From NCBI GenBank assembly GCA_025800125.1, contig JAOXSF010000164.1, positions 1-64,000 of the forward strand: a stretch of 64,000 bases of DNA, in the 5' to 3' direction. The notes below the pieces were generated by a model. It saw nothing but the letters and a program-made list of their open reading frames with translations, searched no databases and was not told the origin of the DNA. The position numbers and the translations under genes are program-made. This document shows positions 1 to 7,403 of this stretch, in pieces (position 1 is the stretch's first letter; every line of letters begins with the position of its first letter). Source of the DNA: Marinobacterium sp. Lineage in GTDB: Bacteria > Pseudomonadota > Gammaproteobacteria > Pseudomonadales > Balneatricaceae.

Positions 1-141
1 CGCGATATAAACGCGGCCAGGAATATACTCGCGGTCGGGCCAGGCCGTCCGGTAGAGGGAAAGGTAGCGGTGTAAGCCGCCCTGGTCTTTGAGCTGTAAT
101 GGCTCCTGGAATCCCCTTCGTTCACGGAGGGGAGAAGTCAA
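1..141 (-). CDS. possible 5' part of an unrecognised gene running off the left edge
   Basis: The minus strand is open from about base 235 to the window edge and reads like protein (LHRYLSLYRTAWPDREYIPG and similar, rich in Arg, Tyr and Trp). There is no ATG in the open stretch; the only obvious start is a TTG at 139-141, without a clear ribosome binding site. I do not recognise the family. It could be the start of a gene, a decayed remnant, or chance. Bases 142-328 between it and the next gene are AT-rich, with several TTTATA/TATAAA words and no evident gene. Confidence 0.2.
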   Translation of the reverse strand, partial: MTSPLRERRGFQEPLQLKDQGGLHRYLSLYRTAWPDREYIPGRVYIA

Positions 142-328
142 CGATTCTGCTTCAGGAGTATCTCGTTCTGTTACTTGTTTATAGCACTTTATAACATCCG
201 CTATAAAAGCTGGTTCCCGTTTATAAGGCTCCGCCGCTGTTTATGCAGCTTTGTTTTCTTTTTATAAAGAAGATTTATTGTCAGCCGATTAAAGTAGCTG
301 TCTGAAAATTACAATTCAGGGAGTGAAT

Positions 329-1990
329 ATGCTGATCAGTTCTGTTACTGGCATAGGGGGAGGAGGTGCCGATCTCTCCGGTGCTTCTTCGCAGCTGCAA
401 TCCCAGCCTGCCAATACCCTCCGGTCTTCCGATGCTGTACCAACTATAGCTTCAACTATGGTCTTAGCGCCGTCCACCCCTGCGGTAAATGTGGCCCTTA
501 ATATTTCTGTGCCTGGTTCGGTTGCGTTTGATTCTGATAGCCAGGCTGTTGTGGCAGTAGCAGGGGCTGATACCTACCAAAAGCCGCAGCTTGTCAGTGA
601 AACATTTTCCAGTGTTCGTTCCGCAGCAGATGGCGAATCAGTACGTGCGATGAAAGAGCATCTGGAAGCATCCGTTGGGCGTTTCAATAATGGTATGGCG
701 TTGAAAGCGTCAGGTTTCCTGTCTCAACTTTCCGCGCTGTCTGCAACAACTCCCGATTTTGAAGGGCAGCAGCGTATAACACAACTATCTGAAGAAGCTG
801 CTGCTGCTGGAGTTGGGCCAGACTTTAGTGAGCGTCTGAGGGATGTTGAGTCAGGTATGGTGCTGGAAGTGCGTACGCGAGAAGGTGATCTCGTAACGGT
901 TGAGCTGGAAGCTGCGCGCGGGAGTAATGGCGAGCCCGGCATTTTATTCAGCATGTCTGTAGAGGGTGAACTGTCAGAAACTGAACAGGTTGCGCTGGAT
1001 GGCCTGGCAAATCAACTTGGCGGTTTATCTGATCAGTTCTTTGAAAAAGGGGCGGCAGCCTTATCAGAGCTGGAGGGGTTGAATACAGGCGTACTGAATG
1101 GTTTTTCGCTTGAGCTGACGGATAAAACGCACGGTGAACTCAAGCTGGAACACGAGGTATCATCAGCAACAGGTGTGCAATCATTCAAAGGTGAGTATCA
1201 GGGGTATAGTTTTGATATAGAGACTGCGTTGGGTCAGCTGGTTACAGGAGATAATCTGACCGACAATGCACAGTATCAGCAATACCTGTCACTCATTGAT
1301 CAGTCTGCTTATGAGTATGGCGCAGATAATGATGTAAGCCGTTTTCTTAAAGATGGCATGAATGTGCTGTTCGGTGTCGTGCCTCAGGAGGCTGAGAAAG
1401 AAGGTATTTCAGCTCGTCAGGGAGCGCAGCTGGATAAATTTTTCAGCAACTTGCCGGACTTTAGCGCTCAATTTGAGTCGTCAAAACAGGTGAATCCTTA
1501 TAATAGCTCTGATACTGCTTATATGTCTTTGGGTATGAATCAGCAGACAGAGCTTTCACGGACGGATACCGGGCAGCTGGATGCCGTGCAGCGTTTCAGT
1601 TATGAGCAGACTGTAAAAACCTTTGAGGCTTTGCCTGGGCAAGAACACCCTGACCTTAAAGGCGGTAATTACATCATGCAGACACTTAAGCGAGACGAGT
1701 CCGTAACACGGATGTTGCGCTTTGCTGGTGAGCAGCCAGAGGCTGCACTGGAGGCTCGTCAGGGGCGGGAGCTGTTGTCAAGAGAGTATAAAGAGCGCTT
1801 TATGGTGGTTGATAGTGATCAGGATGAGCGTAGCCACTCATCAGTGAGCAATCTGATGAAGGAGGCAAAAGAGTTGGGAACTGAGCATTATCAGAACCGT
1901 CTGGATGACCTGATGGATAGTGAAAATCTGAAATTATTTGAGCTTGCCGGGCTGTTTCGTGGTGAGCAGGTAGGGAGGGCGGCTGTCTGA
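329..1990 (+). CDS. unrecognised 553-residue protein with Ser/Gly-rich N terminus
   Basis: No family is recognised. The ATG at 329 is chosen because AGGGAG at 317-322 lies 6 bases upstream; an in-frame GTG at 323 touches that site and is unlikely. The first 90 residues are rich in Ser, Ala, Thr, Pro and Gly, lack a classical signal peptide and have no charged cluster. The rest is acidic and probably helical (many Glu, Leu, Gln), with no membrane segment and almost no Cys. A disordered Ser-rich N terminus before a soluble helical body is seen in secreted effectors and in flagellar or secretion accessory proteins, but that is only analogy. It stands alone: the left edge is unresolved, and gltA converges from the right across a bidirectional terminator. 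Confidence 0.8.
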   Translation: MLISSVTGIGGGGADLSGASSQLQSQPANTLRSSDAVPTIASTMVLAPSTPAVNVALNISVPGSVAFDSDSQAVVAVAGADTYQKPQLVSETFSSVRSAADGESVRAMKEHLEASVGRFNNGMALKASGFLSQLSALSATTPDFEGQQRITQLSEEAAAAGVGPDFSERLRDVESGMVLEVRTREGDLVTVELEAARGSNGEPGILFSMSVEGELSETEQVALDGLANQLGGLSDQFFEKGAAALSELEGLNTGVLNGFSLELTDKTHGELKLEHEVSSATGVQSFKGEYQGYSFDIETALGQLVTGDNLTDNAQYQQYLSLIDQSAYEYGADNDVSRFLKDGMNVLFGVVPQEAEKEGISARQGAQLDKFFSNLPDFSAQFESSKQVNPYNSSDTAYMSLGMNQQTELSRTDTGQLDAVQRFSYEQTVKTFEALPGQEHPDLKGGNYIMQTLKRDESVTRMLRFAGEQPEAALEARQGRELLSREYKERFMVVDSDQDERSHSSVSNLMKEAKELGTEHYQNRLDDLMDSENLKLFELAGLFRGEQVGRAAV

Positions 1991-2046
1991 TTTTATGCAG
2001 GGTAATCGGTCGTTGTACTGATTATTATCTTTGTTTGAAAATCAGC

Positions 2047-2074
2047 TGGTCTTTGGTCTTTGGTCTTTGGTCTT
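2047..2074. repeat. 7-bp tandem repeat, four copies
   Basis: The unit TGGTCTT is repeated four times without error just downstream of the unrecognised gene and before the gltA terminator. A reading frame crosses it but shows no ribosome binding site or protein-like composition, so the repeat is treated as non-coding. It is the shortest-unit member of the set of tandem repeats found across this window. Confidence 0.9.
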
Positions 2075-2114
2075 TGATATTGCCGGGGTGTTTAAAAGTT
2101 ACTGAAGATAAAAA

Positions 2115-2143
2115 TAAAAAACCGCACAGGGTGCGGTTTTTTA
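2115..2143. terminator. bidirectional intrinsic terminator for gltA and the gene to its left
   Basis: The stem ACCGCAC (2121-2127) and GTGCGGT (2131-2137), with a 3-base loop, is extended by A-tracts on the left and T-tracts on the right. Both strands therefore carry a GC hairpin followed by a U-run. It lies between the convergent ends at 1990 and 2212. Confidence 0.9.
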
Positions 2144-2211
2144 TTGCGTCAACTGCCTGTATTGCAGTAAATGCTATAAAAGGCATTTACCGCAGGGCTG
2201 TCGATGATAAA

Positions 2212-3489
2212 TCAATTGTCGTATTCACGAGCGCTTGGGCCAGTGTATAGTTGACGTGGACGACCAATCTTGTTCGGGCTGGAATGGAACTCGCTCCAGT
2301 GTGAAATCCAGCCAATTGTACGAGACATGGCAAAGATCACCGTGAACATGCTGGTTGGGATACCAATCGCTTTCAGGATGATACCAGAGTAGAAGTCTAC
2401 ATTCGGGTACAGTTTGCGTGCTACGAAGTACTCGTCTTCCAGTGCAATCTGTTCCAGTCGTTTGGCGATCTTCAGCAGTGGCTCATCTTCAATACCCAGT
2501 TCAGCCAGAACCTGATCACAAGTTGCCTTCATTACTTTGGCACGCGGGTCGAAGTTACGGTATACGCGGTGACCAAAGCCCATCAAACGGAATGGATCGT
2601 TAGGGTCTTTTGCTTTAGCAACAAACTCTTCAATGCGAGACTCATCGCCAATTTCTTCCAGCATGGTCAGTACAGCTTCGTTAGCACCACCGTGTGCAGG
2701 GCCCCACAGGGCTGCTACACCAGAAGCAATACATGCGAATGGGTTTGCACCGGAAGAGCCTGCCAGGCGAACAGTGGATGTAGAAGCATTCTGCTCATGG
2801 TCTGCATGCAGCAAGAAGATTTTGTCCATGGCTTTAGCCAGAACAGGATTAGGCACATACTCTTCGCAAGGGTTGCCGAACATCATCTGCAGGAAGTTTT
2901 CTGCATAGCTCAGGTCGTTGCGCGGGTACTGGAATGGCATGCCGATAGAGTACTTGTAGCACATCGCTGCCAATGTAGGCATCTTGGCAATCAGGCGATA
3001 TGCGCAAACTTCACGATGACGGGCATCATTGATGTCCAGAGAGTCATGGTAGAAGGCAGACAGTGCTCCAACACACGCAACCATGATGGACATCGGGTGA
3101 GCATCACGACGGAAGCCATTGAAGAAGTGGCTCATCTGCTCGTGAACCATGGTGTGATTCTTGATGGTGTTTACAAACTTCTCTTTCTGCTCGGCGTCTG
3201 GCAGCTCGCCATTCATCAGCAGGTAGCAGACTTCAAGATAGTCAGACTTTTCAGCCAGCTGCTCGATCGGGTAGCCGCCGTGCAGCAGTACACCTTTGGC
3301 GCCATCAATGTATGTGATTTTGGATTCACATGCAGCGGTGGAAACGAAGCCCGGGTCATAAGTGAACAGACCTTTACCTGTCAGCGGGCGAACGTCGATT
3401 ACGTCCGGGCCTTCAGAACCGGAATAGACCGGCAGTTCAATCGCTTCTTCCAGACCGTCGACCGTCAAACGTGCTTTTTTGTCAGCCAT
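2212..3489 (-). CDS. gltA: citrate synthase
   Basis: Condenses oxaloacetate and acetyl-CoA to citrate, the entry step of the TCA cycle, in the cytoplasm. The 425-residue protein matches the hexameric, NADH-sensitive type II enzyme of gammaproteobacteria in length. Visible motifs include [14 protein letters not shown] and [15 protein letters not shown], which hold the two catalytic histidines of the family, and [19 protein letters not shown] with the C-terminal substrate loop. The start [10 protein letters not shown] at 3489 is preferred over a longer frame because AGGAG lies just upstream and the extra 44 residues are not family-like. It is divergent from sdhC across a 465-bp gap, as in many gammaproteobacteria. 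Confidence 0.97.
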   Translation of the reverse strand: MADKKARLTVDGLEEAIELPVYSGSEGPDVIDVRPLTGKGLFTYDPGFVSTAACESKITYIDGAKGVLLHGGYPIEQLAEKSDYLEVCYLLMNGELPDAEQKEKFVNTIKNHTMVHEQMSHFFNGFRRDAHPMSIMVACVGALSAFYHDSLDINDARHREVCAYRLIAKMPTLAAMCYKYSIGMPFQYPRNDLSYAENFLQMMFGNPCEEYVPNPVLAKAMDKIFLLHADHEQNASTSTVRLAGSSGANPFACIASGVAALWGPAHGGANEAVLTMLEEIGDESRIEEFVAKAKDPNDPFRLMGFGHRVYRNFDPRAKVMKATCDQVLAELGIEDEPLLKIAKRLEQIALEDEYFVARKLYPNVDFYSGIILKAIGIPTSMFTVIFAMSRTIGWISHWSEFHSSPNKIGRPRQLYTGPSAREYDN

Positions 3490-3794
3490 CAAGAGGCTCC
3501 TATCAATTGTTGTGTTTTTTGTACGGGCCTTATCGTTATTTCTTCCGTGGTAACACTTAATCTGGAAAATACCAGGAATTAGCGTGTGTTGCCCGGTGGC
3601 CCGAAAAATAGGCCCCACCAATATAGAGTTTGAAATACGTTTGTCAATCAGTGAGGGATGGGGTTTTATTGCAATGCAACATGGTTATGGAAGGTTTTAT
3701 CAGGATTGGGAAAGGGCCTGAATAATCATTTAGTTGAAACATGTTTTTCAGGCTGAAAGGCGCTAGACCAAAGGCGTAGAGTCCGGCACCTGCG

Positions 3795-3823
3795 TTGTAT
3801 TCGTATAATGAAATGCTTATACT
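3795..3823 (+). promoter_or_regulatory. candidate sigma-70 promoter of the sdh operon
   Basis: TTGTAT at 3795-3800 and TATACT at 3818-3823 are separated by 17 bases, a good fit to the -35/-10 consensus. Transcription would start near 3830, giving a leader of about 125 bases before sdhC. A second TATAAT at 3804-3809 lacks a -35 partner. This is a pattern match only. Confidence 0.4.
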
Positions 3824-3914
3824 CTCGCCGCGAAGTTTACCCCGGTTAAATACTCTAATGATAAAGGGGCACTTCACTGAGGTACTGAGTCTTCTAGCAC
3901 TTCCTGTAACCCTA

Positions 3915-3933
3915 TTGTCCTGCAACAGGACAA
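3915..3933 (+). promoter_or_regulatory. tight hairpin just upstream of sdhC
   Basis: TTGTCCTG (3915-3922) and CAGGACAA (3926-3933) form a perfect 8-bp stem with a 3-base loop, ending 21 bases before the sdhC start codon. There is no T-run, so it is not a terminator. It could affect ribosome access or RNA stability. Confidence 0.5.
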
Positions 3934-3954
3934 ACACGAGTGTGAACAAGAGCC

Positions 3955-4332
3955 GTGAACAAAAAAAGACCTGTAAACCTGGATTTAAGAACTATCAAAC
4001 AGCCGCTCCCGGCTATTACATCAATTCTGCACCGTGTAACCGGTGTGGCATTGTTCTTTGGTGCTGTCTTCATGCTGTATCTGCTGGAGATGTCACTGGA
4101 GTCACAGCAGAGCTTTGATGCCGCTGCTGCGATGATGGCAGACAGCTTTTTTGCGAAGCTGATCGCCTGGGGGCTGGTGTCTGCGTTGCTTTATCACTTC
4201 TTTGCAGGTGTTAAACACCTGGTAATGGATATGGGCCACTGTGAGGAGCTGGAAAGCGGGCGTATGGCTGCTAAAGCTACCCTGATTGCCAGCGGTGTCG
4301 CCTGTCTGATTGCGGGAGTATGGATATGGTAA
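3955..4332 (+). CDS. sdhC: succinate dehydrogenase cytochrome b556 subunit
   Basis: Membrane anchor of complex II; with SdhD it binds heme b and ubiquinone. The 125-residue protein starts with GTG (MNKKRPVNLDLRTIKQ), the usual N terminus of the family. It shows the SILHRVTGVALFF signature, with Ser and Arg at the quinone site, and LLYHFFAGVKHLVMD, whose His is the expected heme ligand. Three hydrophobic segments are visible, at about 25-45, 65-85 and 105-123. It overlaps sdhD by a few bases, showing tight coupling in an sdhC-D-A-B operon. Confidence 0.95.
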   Translation: MNKKRPVNLDLRTIKQPLPAITSILHRVTGVALFFGAVFMLYLLEMSLESQQSFDAAAAMMADSFFAKLIAWGLVSALLYHFFAGVKHLVMDMGHCEELESGRMAAKATLIASGVACLIAGVWIW

Positions 4333-4673
4333 CCAGTATTACAAGCTTTGGCCGCAGCGGCCTTTATGACTGGATGATTCAGCGTGTAACAGCAGTAGTG
4401 CTGATGGTGTACACCGTCTTCATGCTCGGCTATCTGCTGATGAATCCTTCGCTGGACTATGAGCAGTGGAAAGCACTATTTGATGGCACTGCCATGCGGA
4501 TTTTTTCGCTGCTGGCAATCCTGTCCTTTGCGGCGCACGTATGGATCGGTGTGTGGTCTGTGTCCACAGATTACATCAAGGCGACCGGCATGCGTTTCAT
4601 GTTCCAGTCAGCAACCGGCCTCCTGACGTTTATTTACGTCACCTGGGGCATTCAGATTTTGTGGGGTGTATAA
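4326..4673 (+). CDS. sdhD: succinate dehydrogenase membrane anchor subunit
   Basis: Second membrane subunit of complex II, 115 residues with three hydrophobic segments. The motif SFGRSGLYDWMIQRVTAVVL is typical of the family N terminus, and AHVWIGVWSVSTDYIK contains the conserved His and the Asp-Tyr pair near the quinone site. ATG at 4326 is chosen because GGGAG at 4314-4318 lies 7 bases upstream; an ATG at 4320 is too close to it. The start overlaps the sdhC stop. Confidence 0.94.
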   Translation: MVTSITSFGRSGLYDWMIQRVTAVVLMVYTVFMLGYLLMNPSLDYEQWKALFDGTAMRIFSLLAILSFAAHVWIGVWSVSTDYIKATGMRFMFQSATGLLTFIYVTWGIQILWGV

Positions 4674-4676
4674 GAG

Positions 4677-6449
4677 ATGGCGAATCTGCGTACGCTTACG
4701 TTCGACGCGATTGTAGTAGGCGGTGGTGGTGCCGGTATGCGAGCTGCTTTGCAGCTGGCTCAGTCCGGTCTTAACACTGCGTGTGTAACCAAGGTTTTCC
4801 CAACCCGTTCACACACCGTATCTGCACAGGGCGGTATTACCTGTGCTATCGCAAGTGCTGATCCAAATGACGATTGGCGCTGGCACATGTATGACACTGT
4901 GAAAGGTTCCGATTATATCGGTGACCAGGATGCAATTGAGTACATGTGTTCCGTTGGCCCTCAGGCGGTATTTGAACTGGACCACATGGGTTTGCCGTTC
5001 TCCCGTACTGAAACTGGCCGTATCTACCAGCGTCCTTTCGGTGGTCAGTCGAAAAACTTCGGTGAAGGTGGTCAGGCGGCCCGTACCTGTGCGGCAGCAG
5101 ACCGTACCGGTCACGCACTGCTGCATGCACTGTACCAAGGCAACATGAAAGCCGGTACAACCTTCCTGAACGAATGGTACGCAGTTGATCTGGTAACCAA
5201 TGAAGATGGCGATATCGTTGGCTGCATCGCGATCTGCATCGAAACTGGCGAAACCGTATACATCAAAGCCCGTGCAACTGTACTGGCAACGGGTGGTGCG
5301 GGTCGTATCTACGCATCTACAACCAACGCACTGATCAACACGGGTGATGGTGTTGGTATGTCTCTGCGTGCGGGTGTACCTGCGCAGGATATGGAGATGT
5401 GGCAGTTCCATCCGACCGGTATTGCGGGCGCGGGTGTACTGGTAACAGAAGGCTGTCGTGGTGAAGGTGGTTACCTGATCAACAAAGACGGCGAGCGCTT
5501 CATGGAGCGTTACGCACCTAACGCTAAAGACCTGGCGGGCCGTGACGTTGTAGCCCGTTCCATGATCCTGGAAATTCTGGGTGGTCGTGGCTGTGGTGAA
5601 GATGGCGACCATGTATTCCTGAAGCTGGATCACCTGGGTGAAGAGATTCTGGAATCCCGTCTGCCTGGTATCTGTGAGCTGTCCCGTACCTTCGCAGCGA
5701 CTGACCCTGTAAAAGAGCCGATCCCTGTAGTTCCAACCTGTCACTACATGATGGGTGGTGTTGCTACTAATATCGGTGGTCAGGCGATTGCGCCGACAAC
5801 TGAAGGCCAGGACCAGATCGTCAATGGCCTGTTTGCCTGTGGTGAAGTTGCCTGTGTATCTGTGCACGGTGCTAACCGCCTGGGCGGTAACTCTCTGCTT
5901 GACCTGGTTGTATTCGGTCGTGCCGCGGGTATGGAAATCGAGAAGCAGCTGAAAGATGGTTACGCCGTGAAGGACGCAACCGATGCTGATATCGATCGTG
6001 CTATGGCGCGTCTGAATCAGCTGAACAGCTCTACTAGTGGTGAGAAAGTCTCTGACGTTCGTAAAGAACTGCAGGACACTATGCAGCTGTACTTCGGTGT
6101 ATTCCGTGACGGCGAAAGCATGCAGAAAGGTCTGGAACTGCTGAAAGGCATCCGTGCCAAAGTTGAAAACCTGCATCTTGAAGATAAGAGCCAGGCGTTC
6201 AACACTGCGCGTATCGAAGCGCTGGAGCTGCAGAACCTGATGGAAGTTGCAGAAGCAACGGCAATCGCTGCGGAAGTTCGTAAGGAATCCCGTGGTGCCC
6301 ATGCACGTAATGACTTCACGGAGCGTGATGATGAGAACTGGCTGTGCCACTCCATCTATCATCCGGCAGAGAAAACCATCACCAAGCGTGACGTAAACTT
6401 TGCACCTAAAACCATGGATGCTTTCCCACCGAAAGTGCGAACCTACTAA
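4677..6449 (+). CDS. sdhA: succinate dehydrogenase flavoprotein subunit
   Basis: Oxidises succinate to fumarate with covalently bound FAD. The 590-residue length is normal for the family. The N-terminal dinucleotide fold reads [12 protein letters not shown], and [10 protein letters not shown] carries His46, the site of the FAD linkage. The catalytic region WQFHPTGI, the PTCHYMMGG substrate loop and [18 protein letters not shown] near the FAD are all present. It lies 3 bases after sdhD. A long frame on the opposite strand (4809-6527) is a shadow of its codon usage. Confidence 0.98.
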   Translation: MANLRTLTFDAIVVGGGGAGMRAALQLAQSGLNTACVTKVFPTRSHTVSAQGGITCAIASADPNDDWRWHMYDTVKGSDYIGDQDAIEYMCSVGPQAVFELDHMGLPFSRTETGRIYQRPFGGQSKNFGEGGQAARTCAAADRTGHALLHALYQGNMKAGTTFLNEWYAVDLVTNEDGDIVGCIAICIETGETVYIKARATVLATGGAGRIYASTTNALINTGDGVGMSLRAGVPAQDMEMWQFHPTGIAGAGVLVTEGCRGEGGYLINKDGERFMERYAPNAKDLAGRDVVARSMILEILGGRGCGEDGDHVFLKLDHLGEEILESRLPGICELSRTFAATDPVKEPIPVVPTCHYMMGGVATNIGGQAIAPTTEGQDQIVNGLFACGEVACVSVHGANRLGGNSLLDLVVFGRAAGMEIEKQLKDGYAVKDATDADIDRAMARLNQLNSSTSGEKVSDVRKELQDTMQLYFGVFRDGESMQKGLELLKGIRAKVENLHLEDKSQAFNTARIEALELQNLMEVAEATAIAAEVRKESRGAHARNDFTERDDENWLCHSIYHPAEKTITKRDVNFAPKTMDAFPPKVRTY

Positions 6450-6461
6450 GGGGCTGTAAAA

Positions 6462-7166
6462 ATGCTGGTAAGTGTTTATCGCTACAATCCTGAAAAGGAT
6501 GATGCACCATACATGCAGGATATCCATATCGATATCCCGGGTGGTAAAGACATCATGGTGCTGGATCTTCTGCAGTTGCTGAAGGACAAAGATCCTACGC
6601 TGGCCTACCGTCGTTCCTGCCGTGAAGGTGTTTGTGGCTCCGATGGTATGAACATGAACGGTGTTAACGGTCTGGCCTGTATTACACCGCTGTCTGCTGT
6701 TGTTGAAAACGACAAGCTGGTACTGCGCCCGCTGCCTGGTCTGCCGGTTATCCGTGACCTCGTTGTAGATATGATGCAGTTCTACAAGGCGTATGAGAAG
6801 ATCAAGCCGTTCCTGATCAACGACACGCCTGCGCCTGCTATCGAGCGTCTGCAGTCGCCGGAAGAGCGTGCTGAACTGGATGGTCTGTACGAGTGTATCC
6901 TGTGTGCATGCTGTTCTACATCCTGTCCGTCTTTCTGGTGGAACCCGGACAAGTTCATCGGCCCATCAGGCTTGCTGCAGGCATACCGCTTCCTGGCGGA
7001 TAGCCGTGATACCTCTACTGCAGAGCGTCTGGCCAGCCTCGATGATCCGTTCAGCGTATTCCGCTGCCACGGTATCATGAACTGTGTCAACGTATGTCCG
7101 AAAGGCCTTAACCCGACTAAGGCAATCGGTAAAATCCGTAACATGCTGCTGCAACAGGCAACCTGA
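6462..7166 (+). CDS. sdhB: succinate dehydrogenase iron-sulfur subunit
   Basis: Passes electrons from FAD to ubiquinone through three Fe-S clusters. The 234-residue protein has SCREGVCGSDGMNMNG (Cys53, Cys58, Asp61) and a later LAC (Cys73) for the 2Fe-2S cluster. CILCACCSTSCP followed by FRCHGIMNCVNVCPKGLNP carries the 4Fe-4S and 3Fe-4S ligands. Asp at the third 2Fe-2S position also occurs in the E. coli protein. It is the last gene of the sdh operon, followed by a strong terminator. Confidence 0.98.
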   Translation: MLVSVYRYNPEKDDAPYMQDIHIDIPGGKDIMVLDLLQLLKDKDPTLAYRRSCREGVCGSDGMNMNGVNGLACITPLSAVVENDKLVLRPLPGLPVIRDLVVDMMQFYKAYEKIKPFLINDTPAPAIERLQSPEERAELDGLYECILCACCSTSCPSFWWNPDKFIGPSGLLQAYRFLADSRDTSTAERLASLDDPFSVFRCHGIMNCVNVCPKGLNPTKAIGKIRNMLLQQAT

Positions 7167-7180
7167 TTCGGATCATCAGA

Positions 7181-7207
7181 GCGGTGCCCAATGGGCACCG
7201 CTTTTTT
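7181..7207 (+). terminator. intrinsic terminator after sdhB
   Basis: GCGGTGCCCA and TGGGCACCGC form a near-perfect GC-rich stem with almost no loop, followed by a run of six T. It begins 14 bases after the sdhB stop and separates sdhCDAB from sucA. Confidence 0.93.
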
Positions 7208-7208
7208 C

Positions 7209-7403
7209 TGTGCCGGGAAAAAACAGAATTTCCTTACGAATTCGTAGCGACAACTAAGGCTTTAAGCCGAAGCTTTTACTATAATGGCCGCCTGGCATGC
7301 ATCGGGCATGTCAATATACGGTAACGAAAGAGGGGTCGTCCTTTCAAACGACAGGAATAGTGCAGCCTGTCAGGACTAAACCCCCAAGCCAGGGTGATCA
7401 ATA
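7209..7403 (+). promoter_or_regulatory. sucA promoter and folded leader
   Basis: A TATAAT at 7280-7285 is a likely -10 box, although no good -35 is seen. The downstream leader can fold into a junction. GGGG (7332-7335) pairs with CCCC (7381-7384) and encloses TCGT/ACGA (7336-7339 with 7348-7351) and CAGG/CCTG (7352-7355 with 7366-7369). The two inner stems directly adjoin. AGGGTGAT shortly before the sucA ATG is the ribosome binding site. The stems are short, so the fold is tentative. Confidence 0.4.

Larger units (their letters stand above)
3490..3954. promoter_or_regulatory. gltA-sdhC divergent control region
   Basis: This 465-bp gap carries no convincing gene. It must hold promoters for both gltA and the sdh operon. 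On the plus strand a sigma-70-like pair is seen at 3795-3823 and a tight hairpin at 3915-3933 (listed separately). CCCC at 3840-3843 and GGGG at 3866-3869 could close a larger fold of the sdh leader. No clear binding-site palindrome for a named regulator could be assigned by eye. Confidence 0.6.

Noticed and set aside
2035-2250. 71-codon plus-strand frame with a lipoprotein-like N terminus
   Set aside because: It crosses a 7-bp tandem repeat, a bidirectional terminator and the end of gltA, and has no ribosome site.
4809-6527. 572-codon frame antisense to sdhA
   Set aside because: Shadow created by codon bias; sdhA is unmistakable and the antisense product is Thr/Phe-rich without any domain. 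Similar long antisense frames over sucA, sucB, lpd, sucC, recB and recC were rejected for the same reason.
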